NCBI RefSeq assembly: GCF_900116545.1
Contig: NZ_FPCK01000001.1
Location: 868,001 to 932,000, forward strand
Direction: 5' to 3'
Length of the DNA stretch: 64,000 nt
From: Devosia crocina
Lineage (GTDB): Bacteria > Pseudomonadota > Alphaproteobacteria > Rhizobiales > Devosiaceae
The first letter of the stretch is position 1; every line of letters starts with the position of its first letter. The position numbers and the translations under genes are program-made. Positions 1 through 9,062 of the stretch are shown piece after piece. Below the pieces are notes generated by a model. It was not told the DNA's origin. It was given only the letters and a program-made list of their open reading frames with translations, and did no database searches.

Positions 1-154
1 CTTCGGCAGCAAAGCCGCCGTTGCCTGAGGGACCGGGCGCACCATCCGCGGTGACCCAGTTGCGGAAACCGGATTGGGAGCGGACGAACTTTCCGCCGGT
101 CTTTTTGGTGTCGTACCACTGGTCCGACCATTTGCCGTCGATCAACTGTCCCAT
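1..154 (-). CDS. yqjG: Glutathionyl-hydroquinone reductase, N-terminal fragment (runs off window)
   Basis: Only the first 51 codons are visible; the gene continues past position 1. The translation starts MGQLIDGKWSDQWYDTKKTG and continues with FVRSQSGFRNWVTADG, the characteristic N-terminus of the glutathionyl-hydroquinone reductase (YqjG/PcpF-type) branch of the glutathione transferase superfamily. These enzymes reductively remove glutathione from glutathionylated hydroquinones in the cytoplasm. The ATG at 154 is preceded by AAGGGA at a suitable distance. The catalytic Cys lies beyond the visible part, so function rests on the N-terminal signature only. Confidence 0.75.
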   Translation of the reverse strand, partial: MGQLIDGKWSDQWYDTKKTGGKFVRSQSGFRNWVTADGAPGPSGNGGFAAE

Positions 155-337
155 CTTTGGTCCCTTTCGGTCATCTTGCTGTCTGGATTGGCCGGTCCTC
201 TGTTGCCAGCGAACGAGTCGGCCCTGATCCTACCCAACATCTAAAGACGCTTCTTCGATGCGATAAGTCAGGGGAACGGCAACAAACTGTTGTGCAATCG
301 GGTTACATCGGGACAATGTGGCGGAGGAATTTCAGCC

Positions 338-445
338 ATGAAGCAGATATTCCCATTTACGCCGGGCAATGCCGGTGCTAATGCGCGATCAGACGTGGAG
401 GCGTCCAGGATGGTAAAGGTTTTGCAGATGCTCCGACGACCATAG
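338..445 (+). CDS. Possible 35-aa small ORF with strong ribosome binding site
   Basis: Within the 360-bp gap between the reductase and the GNAT gene, an ATG at 338 lies behind GGAGGA with 9-nt spacing and opens 35 codons (MKQIFPFTPGNAGANARSDV and on, ending LRRP). No family is recognised. The good Shine-Dalgarno sequence is the only support; it could be a leader ORF for the downstream gene or chance. Nothing else was recognised between 155 and 515. Confidence 0.25.
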   Translation: MKQIFPFTPGNAGANARSDVEASRMVKVLQMLRRP

Positions 446-515
446 CCGGTCGATCAGCGCGGTGCCCTTGGGGCGGCCGCAATTGTTTCTGCACAGCTTT
501 TCTGGATCCAAGCTC

Positions 516-1064
516 ATGACCACGCCTGTTGCGGCCGAGGCCGCTGTTGCCCCCCTGTCCGGCCAACCCACTGTGCGCCTTGCACGCGAGGAAGACGAGG
601 TCTTTGTCGATGACCTGCAGGCCATTGCCTTTGGTCCCGGGCGGTTTTCGCGCACGGCCTTCCGGGTTCGGGAGCGTTTTCCCATCGACAAAAGCCTGAG
701 CCTGATCGCCGAAGTCGACGGCACGCCATGTGGCTCGGTTTGGATGACTCCGATCAGCGTCGGCGGGATCAAGGGCTATTTGCTCGGCCCACTCGCAACC
801 CATCCCAATTTCCGCAAGCGGGGCGCGGGCAAGCTGCTGGCGCGTGAAGTGAGCAAGCTGGCCATGTCCCGCGGCGAAGGGCATTTCGTCTTGCTGGTGG
901 GCGACCAGGATTATTATTGCCCGCTTGGCTGGAAGATCACGGTGCCGGGTAATGTGCAGTTTCCCGGACCCGTAGACCCGACGCGGGTTCTGCTGTTGGC
1001 GGATGATCCGGAACTGGCGAACACGCTCAAGGGTTCGATCGCGGATTTCGATCTGGGCGCTTGA
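516..1064 (+). CDS. GNAT family N-acetyltransferase (YhbS-like)
   Basis: Protein of 182 aa with the GNAT fold: the acetyl-CoA-binding motif A is seen as GPLATHPNFRKRGAGKLL (R/Q-x-x-G-x-G/A), followed by VLLVGDQDYYCPLGW, typical of the YhbS subgroup. Substrate unknown. The ATG at 516 is preferred because the conserved domain begins just after it; a longer reading from GTG at 462 adds 18 unconserved residues. The last nine codons (IADFDLGA-stop) are copied twice downstream as part of a tandem repeat, so the 3' end of this gene was a duplication endpoint. Confidence 0.85.
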   Translation: MTTPVAAEAAVAPLSGQPTVRLAREEDEVFVDDLQAIAFGPGRFSRTAFRVRERFPIDKSLSLIAEVDGTPCGSVWMTPISVGGIKGYLLGPLATHPNFRKRGAGKLLAREVSKLAMSRGEGHFVLLVGDQDYYCPLGWKITVPGNVQFPGPVDPTRVLLLADDPELANTLKGSIADFDLGA

Positions 1065-1560
1065 GGTGAGGCTGGCATCCTCTTTCCATAGAGGGACTGG
1101 CAGGAGCCTTTGCTCAAGTAAAGACCCCTCACCCTAACCCTCTCGCCGAAGGGGCGAGGGGATTGGGCTGGTGGGCGTCGCTGTTTCTCAGCTGGAGCGG
1201 GGCACCCAACAGGGCTTAGCTGGCGAACATTGCGAGGGGTCGATCGTTATTTCGATCTGGGCGCTTGAGGTGAGGCTGGCATCCTCTCCCGCGGAGAAGG
1301 ACTGGATGGACCTATGCTCGAAGGAAGAAAAGGGGCGAGGGGATTGGGCTGGTGGGCGTCGCTGTTTCTCAGCTGGAGCGGGGCACCCAACACGGCTTAG
1401 CTGGCGAACATGTTGCAGGGGTCGATTGCGGATTTCGATCTGGGCGCTTGAGGTGTGGCTGGCATCCTCTTTCCATAAAGGGACTGGATGGAGCCATTGC
1501 TCAAGTAAAGACCTCTCACCCTAACCCTCTCCCCATAGGGGCGAGGGGATTGGGCTGGTG
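1034..1560. repeat. Three-copy imperfect direct repeat (about 180-206 bp units)
   Basis: The segment that begins at the GNAT 3' end (ATTTCGATCTGGGCGCTTGA, then GGTGAGGCTGGCATCCTCT) recurs with its TTGAGG step at 1061, 1265 and 1448. The companion block GGGGCGAGGGGATTGGGCTG recurs at 1151, 1332 and 1538. Units therefore measure about 181-206 bp and differ by small indels. Copies 1 and 3 contain the CCCTCACCCTAACCCTCT palindromic element found elsewhere in the window; copy 2 has lost it. No ORF of the block resembles a protein, so the 1065-1659 gap is taken as non-coding duplicated DNA. Confidence 0.85.
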
Positions 1561-1659
1561 GTCGTCGCTGGTTTCGGGCTTGAATTGCGAGCTTTTTGGC
1601 GCGACGGGTTCAAGTTGGAGCGTGCATCGGTGGGGCGGCTGGCATAGTCTTAGTCCGTT

Positions 1660-2304
1660 ATGCATAGTTTTCCGGACGCTCTCTTGCCCCCTGATATGCC
1701 GATCGTCGATTTGCTTGCTGCGCGCTTGCTGGCGGCGCCACCGGATATGCCAGGAGGGGAGGGGCTGGTGCCCGATTGGGCGCCACTCGAGCCGTTTTCG
1801 CGGCCGCCTACGCCAGCCGCGGTGTTGATCGGGCTGGTGAAGCGGCCGGAGGGACATACGGTGCTCTATACGGAGCGATCGCCCGATTTGCGGTCGCATT
1901 CGGGGCAGGTGGCCTTTCCGGGCGGAAAGATCGATGCGGTGGATGCCGATGCCGGGGCCGCGGCGCTGCGCGAGGCCAATGAAGAGGTCGGCATGCTGGC
2001 CGAAGAGGCGCGAATCCTGGGGTTTATGGAGCCCTATTTCACCGGCAGCAATTACCTGATCACCCCGGTTGTGGCGGAGGTGGAGCCATCGGGGCCTTTC
2101 GTGCCCAATCCTGAGGAAGTGCATTCTGTTTTCGAGGTGCCGCTGTCGCGTATTCTCGATCCTCAAAGCTATGGCCGCTTTCGCATCACTCGGGGCGGCA
2201 AGGAACACTCGACCTGGCAGATCGACCATGACGGGCACACGATCTGGGGCATCACGGCAAATCTCACGCGGCGGTTTCGCGACCTTGCTTTGGGCGAGGG
2301 CTGA
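1660..2304 (+). CDS. Nudix hydrolase, CoA pyrophosphatase type
   Basis: 214 aa. A Nudix box is visible around residues 86-112: FPGGKID near its start and ALREANEEVG at its end, the UPF0035/CoA-pyrophosphatase variant. Family members cleave CoA or acyl-CoA to phosphopantetheine and 3',5'-ADP using Mg2+ held by the REx2EE glutamates, all present. The upstream LIGLVKRPEGHTVLYTERS segment matches the family's lead-in strand. The stop lies 5 bp before the cca start, so the two genes form an operon; this order is common in Rhizobiales. Confidence 0.88.
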   Translation: MHSFPDALLPPDMPIVDLLAARLLAAPPDMPGGEGLVPDWAPLEPFSRPPTPAAVLIGLVKRPEGHTVLYTERSPDLRSHSGQVAFPGGKIDAVDADAGAAALREANEEVGMLAEEARILGFMEPYFTGSNYLITPVVAEVEPSGPFVPNPEEVHSVFEVPLSRILDPQSYGRFRITRGGKEHSTWQIDHDGHTIWGITANLTRRFRDLALGEG

Positions 2305-2309
2305 CGAGA

Positions 2310-3485
2310 GTGGTGACGCGATTGCCTGAAGCGGAATGGCTCGCCCGGCCAGAGGTGCAGACCATCTTTCGGGTTCTGGGTGCAGACGAGGGGCAGACCC
2401 GGGCCGTGGGCGGGATCGTGCGCGACACGCTGATGGAGCGCCTGCGGCCGGACGCCGATATCGATATGGCTACCGAGCTGCTGCCGGTGACGGTGATGCA
2501 GCGTGCCAAGGCGGCGGGTATCGCGGCTTATCCTACGGGAATAGAGCACGGTACGGTTACGTTGCGGCTCAATGAAACAGTGGTCGAGGTGACGACGCTG
2601 CGGCGCGATGTCGAGACCGACGGGCGGCACGCCGTGGTGCGCTTCGGCACGGACTGGACCGAAGATGCGCGCCGGCGCGATTTCACGATGAATGCGCTTT
2701 ATTGCGGACCGGATGGAGGCGTATTCGACCCGCTTGGTGGCGTGGGCGATGCGGCCAATGGACGGGTGCGATTTATCGGCGAACCGGGGCAGCGGATCGC
2801 GGAAGACGGATTGCGGGTTTATCGCTTTTTCCGCTTCACCGCCAGCCATGGCGGGGAACGGCTAGACCCCGAGGGTCTGGCCGCGTGCCAGGCGGCGGCG
2901 GGGCGGCTCGACCATCTTTCGTCCGAGCGTGTCGGGGCCGAGATGTGGCGCATGCTGGGGCTGCCAAAGGTGGCGTTGACGCTGGCGGTGATGAGCGAAA
3001 TCGGTATTCTGGATGCATCGCGCGACCAGATGGCCACTCTGCTGCGCTATGAAGTGCTGGGCGGGCAGAATGGAACAACGCGCCTTGCCGTGCTGGCCGG
3101 TGGCGACCTCGACGCATGGCAGGAGCGGTGGCGGCTTGCCAACACCGTTGCGGCAGGGGCGGAAAAAGTTGCGACTGCGGCACGGCTGATGGAGGCGGAT
3201 CGGCTTGCCGAGGCAGTTTACCGCCATGGGGACGCGGCGATCGAGGGTTTGGCACTGGCGGCGGCAGAGGCAAACTGGCCGCGCGAGCGGCTGATGGAGG
3301 CGGCGCGGGAAATCGGACGGCTGCCCGAGCCTGGGCTGCCGGTTTCAGGCCGGGATCTGATTGCGCTGGGCATGAAGCCGGGCCCGGAGATCGGTGCGGC
3401 ATTGACGCGAACTGAGGCGAAGTGGATCGACAGCGGTTTTTCGCTGTCGCGGGAAGAATTGCTCGCAGACGCTGCAAAAGGATGA
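2310..3485 (+). CDS. cca: CCA tRNA nucleotidyltransferase
   Basis: 391 aa, class II nucleotidyltransferase that adds or repairs the 3'-CCA of tRNA. Visible motifs: AVGGIVRDTLM (about 32-42, nucleotide-binding GG), metal-binding DADIDMAT (48-55), and RRRDFTMNALY (about 112-122), followed by the DP.GG neck and the RIAEDGLRVYRFFRF helix typical of the family. Start is GTG 2310, five bases after the Nudix stop; a second in-frame GTG follows directly. Length fits the alphaproteobacterial enzyme. Essential tRNA maturation function is likely because not all bacterial tRNA genes encode CCA. Confidence 0.95.
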   Translation: MVTRLPEAEWLARPEVQTIFRVLGADEGQTRAVGGIVRDTLMERLRPDADIDMATELLPVTVMQRAKAAGIAAYPTGIEHGTVTLRLNETVVEVTTLRRDVETDGRHAVVRFGTDWTEDARRRDFTMNALYCGPDGGVFDPLGGVGDAANGRVRFIGEPGQRIAEDGLRVYRFFRFTASHGGERLDPEGLAACQAAAGRLDHLSSERVGAEMWRMLGLPKVALTLAVMSEIGILDASRDQMATLLRYEVLGGQNGTTRLAVLAGGDLDAWQERWRLANTVAAGAEKVATAARLMEADRLAEAVYRHGDAAIEGLALAAAEANWPRERLMEAAREIGRLPEPGLPVSGRDLIALGMKPGPEIGAALTRTEAKWIDSGFSLSREELLADAAKG

Positions 3486-3511
3486 GACGCGGCGGCGCGC
3501 CTCATCTCTGA

Positions 3512-3537
3512 CCGGCCCTACCCAAGGGTGGGGCCGG
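3512..3537. terminator. Strong hairpin between convergent genes
   Basis: CCGGCCCTACCC and GGGTGGGGCCGG form a 12-bp stem with one G-U pair and a 2-nt loop. It lies between cca (+) and the small minus-strand gene, where a bidirectional terminator is expected. There is no T-run, so termination strength is uncertain. Confidence 0.45.
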
Positions 3538-3576
3538 GAGGGGGTGAGTCACACTCGGGAAGACGCAGCTTCGCGA

Positions 3577-3774
3577 TCAGTGCTTTGTCGAGGAATTGGT
3601 GTCGACGTCCACAATGCGTTCCTTGATGCGCTCGACCATATCGGGGCGCACTTCGGTTTCGCCGTGGAAATTCCTGAGGTTCTCGACGGCACGACGGACG
3701 ACCTCGGCCTCGGATTCAGCTTCAGCCTTCCAGGTGGAGCCAGGGATAAGCGTACCGGAATCAAAGCGTTTCAT
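3577..3774 (-). CDS. Small DUF1059-like protein
   Basis: 65 aa starting MKRFDSGTLIPGSTWKAEAE, with the DUF1059 layout (short beta strand, then AEAESEAEVVRRAVENLRNFHGE helix). DUF1059 proteins are called small metal-binding proteins, but the usual Cys pair is absent here (D-S and G-S instead), so metal binding is doubtful. Start chosen at 3774: AGGAGG ends 7 nt upstream, whereas the in-frame ATG at 3780 would touch the Shine-Dalgarno sequence. Function unknown. Confidence 0.7.
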   Translation of the reverse strand: MKRFDSGTLIPGSTWKAEAESEAEVVRRAVENLRNFHGETEVRPDMVERIKERIVDVDTNSSTKH

Positions 3775-3848
3775 TGCCATTCCTCCTTTGTCGCGGATGG
3801 ACAGGGTTAACGGCAGGGCTGGGTATTGGTTGCACGGGGCCGGCGCGC

Positions 3849-4985
3849 TCAACCTTCGGGGAAGGTGCCGATGTCGGAAAGGCCGGCAAGCCAGGTGCCG
3901 CCGTTGCGGCGCACGACCTCACGCGGAATGATCCCGGACTGGTCGGCGATCGTGTCGGCGAGAAGCGTCGAGTGGGTGACGACCCAAACCTGCGTGCGCT
4001 CTGCGGCGCGGGCAATTGCGGTGGCAATCGCGGGAATGAGATCGGGGTGGAGCGACGCCTCGGGCTCGTTGAAGGCAATGAACGGGGCGGGGCGGTAGCC
4101 GAGGAGTGCGCCCAAAAGAGCGAGGAATTGCAGCGTGCCATCGGAGAGTTCCCCCGGCCCGAATGGACGATTGGGCATCTCCGGAAAAATCATGGAAAAA
4201 CTGGCATCCGGCCCCGGATGAGGGATATCGAGGCGGGCGCCGGGAAATGCCAGATCGATGGCTGCATCAAGATCAGTGGTGTCGCCGCGGATATGCTTGA
4301 GGGTGGCGAAGACCGCGCCGAGATTGCTGCCATCGGCGTCGAGCGTGGGGGCGGTGACCGCGAGGGACGGACGCCGGAGCGGGGATTCACGGTCGGTGCG
4401 GAAGCCATGGTAGAAGCGCCAGCTCGAGAGCATGTCGCGCACCGTATCGACCTCGGGCAGGGTGCCCCGCAACTCAGACAGCAGGGTTTCGCTGGCAAGA
4501 AGGGTGCGCTCGAGCGGACGCCGGGCGCCGCTATCATCCCGATACCAGGCGCCTGGACCGGTGCGCTCGAGCAGGGTCACGGGGCGGCGGGCGGCAAGGA
4601 CGAGGCGCTCGGACTTGATCTGCGGCTCCTCGCTGAACACCGCCTCGTAGCGGGAATCGCCGAAGCCGATCTCGATGCTGTAGCGGGGCATGAAAGCGGC
4701 GTGGTCATCGCCGGGAAGCACGGTGTCCAGCCCCACTTCCAAACTCATGCGCGGTGACTCGTGGCGCTTGCGCTCGCCCGCCCAGATGGCGGAGGCAAGG
4801 CCGCCTTCGCGCGCAATCGACATGGTGAGCTCGCCAGTGGCGGCGGCGCGGACGAGCTCGAGAGCGCGATACAGATTGGTCTTGCCCACGCCATTGCCGC
4901 CGGTGAGAACCGTGAGGCGGCGCAGGGGGAAGCGGATGGTGCGAACCGAGCGATAGAACTTGATGTCGAGGTCGTTCAGGCTCAT
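3849..4985 (-). CDS. RecF-like AAA/ABC-type ATPase (predicted ATPase)
   Basis: 378 aa. Walker A GGNGVGKTN at about 29-37, ABC-type signature region ELSDGTLQFLALLGALL near 280, Walker B FIAFNEPEASLHP near 305, and a switch His in VVTHSTLLAD. This is the stand-alone RecF/OLD-like predicted ATPase family, usually annotated as AAA family ATPase. The insert between the motifs is long and uncharacterised. No nuclease (TOPRIM) domain is visible, which argues against a true OLD nuclease. Single gene, divergent from the DUF2062 gene; role unknown, possibly DNA maintenance. Confidence 0.8.
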   Translation of the reverse strand: MSLNDLDIKFYRSVRTIRFPLRRLTVLTGGNGVGKTNLYRALELVRAAATGELTMSIAREGGLASAIWAGERKRHESPRMSLEVGLDTVLPGDDHAAFMPRYSIEIGFGDSRYEAVFSEEPQIKSERLVLAARRPVTLLERTGPGAWYRDDSGARRPLERTLLASETLLSELRGTLPEVDTVRDMLSSWRFYHGFRTDRESPLRRPSLAVTAPTLDADGSNLGAVFATLKHIRGDTTDLDAAIDLAFPGARLDIPHPGPDASFSMIFPEMPNRPFGPGELSDGTLQFLALLGALLGYRPAPFIAFNEPEASLHPDLIPAIATAIARAAERTQVWVVTHSTLLADTIADQSGIIPREVVRRNGGTWLAGLSDIGTFPEG

Positions 4986-5055
4986 GTAACACGTTCCCGG
5001 TCTGCGTTTATCAGCGCTTCGTTTTAGACCAGGCGACTAGACAAGGCACCGACCC

Positions 5056-5610
5056 ATGGCCAAAAACAAAATCGCGCAATTGTGGCACAAGTTCTGGCCG
5101 CGAATGGGGTTGCGGCGCTATTTCACCTATCTGCGTACCCGCATCATGCGCATTTCGGCCAGCCCGCACGCAATCGCCGCCGGGGTCGCGGCAGGAGCGG
5201 CGATATCGATGTTCCCGCTGTTCGGCTTGCACTTCGTGCTGGGAATCGTGCTGGCCTTTTTGACGGGCGGCAGCCTTCTTGCGGCAGTGATCGGAACGGC
5301 CTGGGGCAATCCGCTGACCTTTCCCTTTTTCATGGCTGCCGCCTATGGGATTGGAGACTGGATGCGCGGTGGCGGCGGAGTGAGCCCGTCCGAGGCGGAC
5401 CAGGTGAGCGCCGTGGGCCAGCATATTCCGCACAACGTGTTCTCCGAGGAACTGGCGGCTTTGTGGCCCACGTTCAGCACCATGATGATCGGCGCCATTC
5501 CGCTGGCGCTGATCGTCTACGCGATTTTCTATGTGGTGGTGCGTTGGCTGGTGACGCGGTTTCGCGCGGCGCGGGCGGAAAGGCTCGCCGCCCGCCGGAC
5601 TGGGCACTAG
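5056..5610 (+). CDS. DUF2062 membrane protein
   Basis: 184 aa with the DUF2062 core: SPHAIAAGVAAGAAISMFPLFGLH, then AVIGTAWGNPLTFPFFMAAAYGIG, and a C-terminal membrane segment followed by an Arg-rich tail (RFRAARAERLAARR). At least three hydrophobic helices are predicted by eye, so it is an inner-membrane protein. Biochemical role unknown in the family. Its stop is 4 bp from the hemF stop on the other strand (convergent). Confidence 0.85.
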   Translation: MAKNKIAQLWHKFWPRMGLRRYFTYLRTRIMRISASPHAIAAGVAAGAAISMFPLFGLHFVLGIVLAFLTGGSLLAAVIGTAWGNPLTFPFFMAAAYGIGDWMRGGGGVSPSEADQVSAVGQHIPHNVFSEELAALWPTFSTMMIGAIPLALIVYAIFYVVVRWLVTRFRAARAERLAARRTGH

Positions 5611-5614
5611 ATGC

Positions 5615-6487
5615 TCAGGGCCATTTCACCGCAGGCGGCATGGACGAGAGAATCGAATTGACGTTGCCGCCGGTCTTGAGCCCGAAGGTCGTGCCGCGAT
5701 CATAAAGCAGGTTGAACTCGACATAGCGGCCGCGGCGGACCAGTTGCTCGTCGCGCTCGGCTTCGGTCCAGGGCTTTTCGAAATTTCGGCGGACAAGGGC
5801 GGGATAGATGGTGTCGAAGGTTTCACCCACCGTGCGGGTGAAAGCAAAATCGGCATTCCAATCGCCAGAATTGAAGTGGTCGTAGAAGATCCCGCCAATG
5901 CCGCGATGCTCGTTGCGGTGGGGCAGGAAGAAGTAGTCGTCGCACCAGGCCTTGAAGCGATCATAGTCGACGCCCGGATGGGTGGCACAGGCGCGCTCGA
6001 AGGCGGCGTGGAAGTCGATCGTATCGGGATCCGTCTGGGTGCGGCGGCTATCGAGCACCGGGGTGAGATCGGCGCCGCCGCCCCACCATTGCTTGCCCGT
6101 GACGATCATGCGCGTGTTCATGTGCACGGCCGGCACGTGCGGGTTCCAAGGGTGGACGATGAGCGAAATGCCTGCGCTCCAGAAGGCGCTGCCGGCTTCG
6201 GTGCCGGGCATCTGTTTGGCGAAATCTTCCGAGAAATTACCGTGGACGACGGAGATGTGGACACCGGCCTTTTCGAAGACGCGGCCATGAAGCATCGACA
6301 TTTCGCCGCCGCCTCCGGCTGCGCGGTCCCAGGGGGTGCGCTCGAACGTGCCGGAGGGCAGGTGCGCATTGGGGCCGGTCACCTCGGCTTCAAGCGTTTC
6401 GAGGCTGACGCAGATGCGGTCGCGGATGGTCCGGAACCAGGCGGCGGCGGTGGTTTTCTTGGCTTCGATATCGTCAGGCAGGGTCAT
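5615..6487 (-). CDS. hemF: Oxygen-dependent coproporphyrinogen III oxidase
   Basis: 290 aa. Converts coproporphyrinogen III to protoporphyrinogen IX by two O2-dependent decarboxylations. Diagnostic blocks: [11 protein letters not shown] (about 58-68), [17 protein letters not shown] (108-124) and [13 protein letters not shown] (131-143), then [22 protein letters not shown] and the C-terminal [16 protein letters not shown] substrate-site segment. Length is normal for the aerobic enzyme. It complements hemH later in the window. Soluble homodimer in known members. Confidence 0.97.
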   Translation of the reverse strand: MTLPDDIEAKKTTAAAWFRTIRDRICVSLETLEAEVTGPNAHLPSGTFERTPWDRAAGGGGEMSMLHGRVFEKAGVHISVVHGNFSEDFAKQMPGTEAGSAFWSAGISLIVHPWNPHVPAVHMNTRMIVTGKQWWGGGADLTPVLDSRRTQTDPDTIDFHAAFERACATHPGVDYDRFKAWCDDYFFLPHRNEHRGIGGIFYDHFNSGDWNADFAFTRTVGETFDTIYPALVRRNFEKPWTEAERDEQLVRRGRYVEFNLLYDRGTTFGLKTGGNVNSILSSMPPAVKWP

Positions 6488-6527
6488 GGCGTGGGGAATG
6501 GACCTTCAGGAAAGCTCTGTAAAGAGA

Positions 6528-7037
6528 TCAGATGAGCCGGTCGCCTTCTCGGACCGCCGAGGTGCGTTCCACTTCGGCTGAGAACGCTCCTATCTGTCTC
6601 ATGGCTTCCCCCACTACCATGCTGCCGGCGATGGCTACATTGATCGAGCGCAAACCGGGACGCATTGGAATGCGCACGCGCAGGTCGCTCGCTTCGGCAA
6701 CGCTGTCGGGCACGCCGGCACTTTCGCGGCCAAGCATGAGAATGTCGCCGGACCGGTAACTCGTCTCGTAGGCGGAGTGGCTCGATTTGGTGGTGAGCAG
6801 TACCAGGCGCCGGCCCGCTTCGCGCCGCCAGAGATCGAATCTGTCGAAGCTGTCGTGTTCGCGGATGGTGGCGAACTCGACATAATCGAGACCGGCACGC
6901 GCGAGATTGCGCGGGGTCACGGCAAAGCCTGCGGGATGGATGATGTGGAGTGTCACGCCGATGCAGGCGCAAAGACGCACGAGAGTGCCTGTATTCTGCG
7001 CGATATCGGGCTGATAGAGGGCAAGATCGAGGGACAA
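6528..7037 (-). CDS. trmL: tRNA (cytidine(34)-2'-O)-methyltransferase, SPOUT family
   Basis: 169 aa. Short SpoU/TrmH-type (SPOUT knot) enzyme that 2'-O-methylates the wobble base of tRNA-Leu isoacceptors in E. coli. Seen: N-terminal LALYQPDIAQNTGTLVRLCA, central GDILMLGRESAGVPDSV (SAM knot), and C-terminal IPMRPGLRSINVAIAGSMV. No extra RNA-binding domain, as expected for TrmL rather than TrmH. Gene order hemF-trmL is on the same strand, divergent from petABC; co-regulation is possible but the 40-bp gap does not prove it. Confidence 0.93.
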   Translation of the reverse strand: MSLDLALYQPDIAQNTGTLVRLCACIGVTLHIIHPAGFAVTPRNLARAGLDYVEFATIREHDSFDRFDLWRREAGRRLVLLTTKSSHSAYETSYRSGDILMLGRESAGVPDSVAEASDLRVRIPMRPGLRSINVAIAGSMVVGEAMRQIGAFSAEVERTSAVREGDRLI

Positions 7038-7255
7038 GGCGCGCTGTGACCGACATGTTGGGGGAGGGAGAGCGCATCGATATAGGTGCGCACGTGCACA
7101 CTGTCACCTGTCGCGCACTGGACAAGCCCTGCGCAGAGTGCAAAAAGAACCCCAACTGACGGACCGCTTGAGGGCGGCCGGCTCGTCGATTCTGCTTGAA
7201 GTGGTCGAAGGCTGGTGCCGGCTCCGTCATTTGTGCATCGTACGGGGAAACGGAC

Positions 7256-7783
7256 TTGTCCACGCAAGCAGAACATACAACCACCAACCGGCGAGATTTT
7301 CTTTTCGTCGCCACGGGCGCCGTGGGCGCTGTTGGTGCAGCCGCGGTGGTTTGGCCGCTGATCAATCAGCTCAATCCCGACGCGTCCACGCTGGCTCTGG
7401 CCAGCATCCAGTATGACGTGTCCCCGATCGCCGAAGGGCAGTCGGTAACCATCATGTGGCGTGGTCTGCCGGTCTTTGTGCGTCACCGCACCGAACGCGA
7501 GATCGAGGAAGCCCGTGCAGTACCGCTGAGCGACCTCAAGGACCCGGAAACCGACGAAGCGCGCGTCAAGGAAGGCCATGCAGAATGGCTGATCATGATC
7601 GCCAACTGCACTCATCTTGGGTGCATTCCTACCGGCCAGTCGGGCGATTTCGATGGCTGGTTCTGCCCGTGCCACGGTTCGCACTACGATTCCTCGGGCC
7701 GTATCCGTCGTGGTCCAGCGCCAGCCAATCTGGTGGTTCCGCCATATGAATTCGTCAGCGATACGCTGGTCCAGATCGGGTAG
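7256..7783 (+). CDS. petA: Ubiquinol-cytochrome c reductase, Rieske iron-sulfur subunit
   Basis: 175 aa from a TTG start. The twin-arginine-type N-terminus [17 protein letters not shown] anchors the protein in the membrane; [2Fe-2S] ligand motifs CTHLGC (118-123) and CPCHGS (137-142) are intact. Transfers electrons from ubiquinol to cytochrome c1. The TTG at 7256 is chosen because GGGGAA lies 7 nt upstream and the product then begins [14 protein letters not shown], as in relatives; the upstream ATG at 7196 would add 20 unrelated residues. First gene of petABC. Confidence 0.95.
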   Translation: MSTQAEHTTTNRRDFLFVATGAVGAVGAAAVVWPLINQLNPDASTLALASIQYDVSPIAEGQSVTIMWRGLPVFVRHRTEREIEEARAVPLSDLKDPETDEARVKEGHAEWLIMIANCTHLGCIPTGQSGDFDGWFCPCHGSHYDSSGRIRRGPAPANLVVPPYEFVSDTLVQIG

Positions 7784-7797
7784 TGGGGGCTTTTCCG

Positions 7798-9048
7798 ATG
7801 TCAGAACATTCGACTTACATTCCGGGAAATGCCGTTGAGAAGTGGCTGGACGACCGCCTGCCGGTGGTGCGCTTCGCCAGAGAACATCTCATGGATTTCC
7901 CCACGCCGAAGAACCTCAACTATTGGTGGACGTTCGGCGCCATCCTGGTGATGTGCCTCGGCGTGCAGATCGTCACCGGCATCATCCTTGCCATGCACTA
8001 TACGCCCAATGTCGCCATGGCGTTCGACTCGGTCGAGCATATCCGCCGTGACGTCAATGGCGGCCGCATCATTCAGGCGACCCACGCCGTGGGCGCTTCG
8101 ATGTTCTTCGTCGCGCTCTACATCCACATGTTCCGTGGTCTTTTCTATGGCTCCTACAAGGCGCCGCGTGAAATCCTCTGGATCCTGGGCGTGCTGATCT
8201 TCCTCCTGACGACCGCAACCGCGTTCATGGGCTATATCCTGCCCTGGGGCCAGATGTCGTTCTGGGGTGCCACGGTTATCTCGAACATCTTCTCGGCCAT
8301 TCCGCTGGTCGGCGAGAGCATTAAGCAGCTCGTGCTCGGCGGCTTTGCCGTGGGCAATCCGACGCTGAACCGCTTCTTCTCGCTGCACTATCTGCTGCCG
8401 TTCATCATCGCAGCCGTCGTGGCGCTCCATATCTGGGCGCTGCACGTGCCGGGCAACAACAACCCTGTCGGCGTTGAGGTGAAGGACACCCGCGATACCG
8501 TGCCCTTCCATCCGTATTATACGATGAAGGACCTGTTCGCGATGGTGGTCTTCATGATCCCATTTGCCTGGTTCGTATTCTTTGCGCCCGACATCCTGGG
8601 TCACCCCGACAACTACATCATGGCCAACAGCCAGGTGACGCCGGCCCATATCGTGCCCGAATGGTACCTGCTGCCCTTCTACACGATCCTGCGCGCCATC
8701 GACTTCAACGTCTTGTTCATCGACTCCAAGCTCGGTGGCGTGATCGCCATGGGTGGCGCCATGCTGTGCCTGCTGATCGTGCCGTGGCTCGATACGTCCA
8801 AGGTGCGCTCGGGCACGTTCCGCCCGATGTTCAAGTGGTTCTATGGCCTCTTTGTGCTCAACTTCCTCGGCCTTGCCTATCTCGGCGCCCAGGAAGCGGC
8901 CGAGCCCTACACCACGCTCGCCAAGGTCTGCACCGCATATTACTTCATCTACTTCCTCGTCATCCTGCCGGTTCTGTCGCGTATCGAAACGCCCAAGCCG
9001 CTGCCAACCAGCATTTCCGAGAGCGTTCTCGGCAAGGCACACGCGTGA
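7798..9048 (+). CDS. petB: Cytochrome b subunit of the bc1 complex
   Basis: 416 aa polytopic membrane protein carrying haems bL and bH. Seen: paired haem-ligand His residues in [21 protein letters not shown] and in [22 protein letters not shown], the [19 protein letters not shown] block at the Qo site, and the Qo PEWY motif ([12 protein letters not shown]). Start ATG 7798 (MSEHSTY), 15 nt after the petA stop region. Here petB and petC are separate genes, unlike the fused fbcH of Bradyrhizobium. Confidence 0.97.
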   Translation: MSEHSTYIPGNAVEKWLDDRLPVVRFAREHLMDFPTPKNLNYWWTFGAILVMCLGVQIVTGIILAMHYTPNVAMAFDSVEHIRRDVNGGRIIQATHAVGASMFFVALYIHMFRGLFYGSYKAPREILWILGVLIFLLTTATAFMGYILPWGQMSFWGATVISNIFSAIPLVGESIKQLVLGGFAVGNPTLNRFFSLHYLLPFIIAAVVALHIWALHVPGNNNPVGVEVKDTRDTVPFHPYYTMKDLFAMVVFMIPFAWFVFFAPDILGHPDNYIMANSQVTPAHIVPEWYLLPFYTILRAIDFNVLFIDSKLGGVIAMGGAMLCLLIVPWLDTSKVRSGTFRPMFKWFYGLFVLNFLGLAYLGAQEAAEPYTTLAKVCTAYYFIYFLVILPVLSRIETPKPLPTSISESVLGKAHA

Positions 9049-9062
9049 TCGGGGCGAGACCA

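Noticed and set aside
1171-1828. Overlapping plus-strand frames through the tandem repeat block
   Set aside because: They translate the repeated non-coding unit and have no ribosome binding site or known domain.
8661-9062. In-frame upstream extension of petC into petB
   Set aside because: The signal peptide and haem motif place the petC start at 9063; the extension overlaps petB in another frame.
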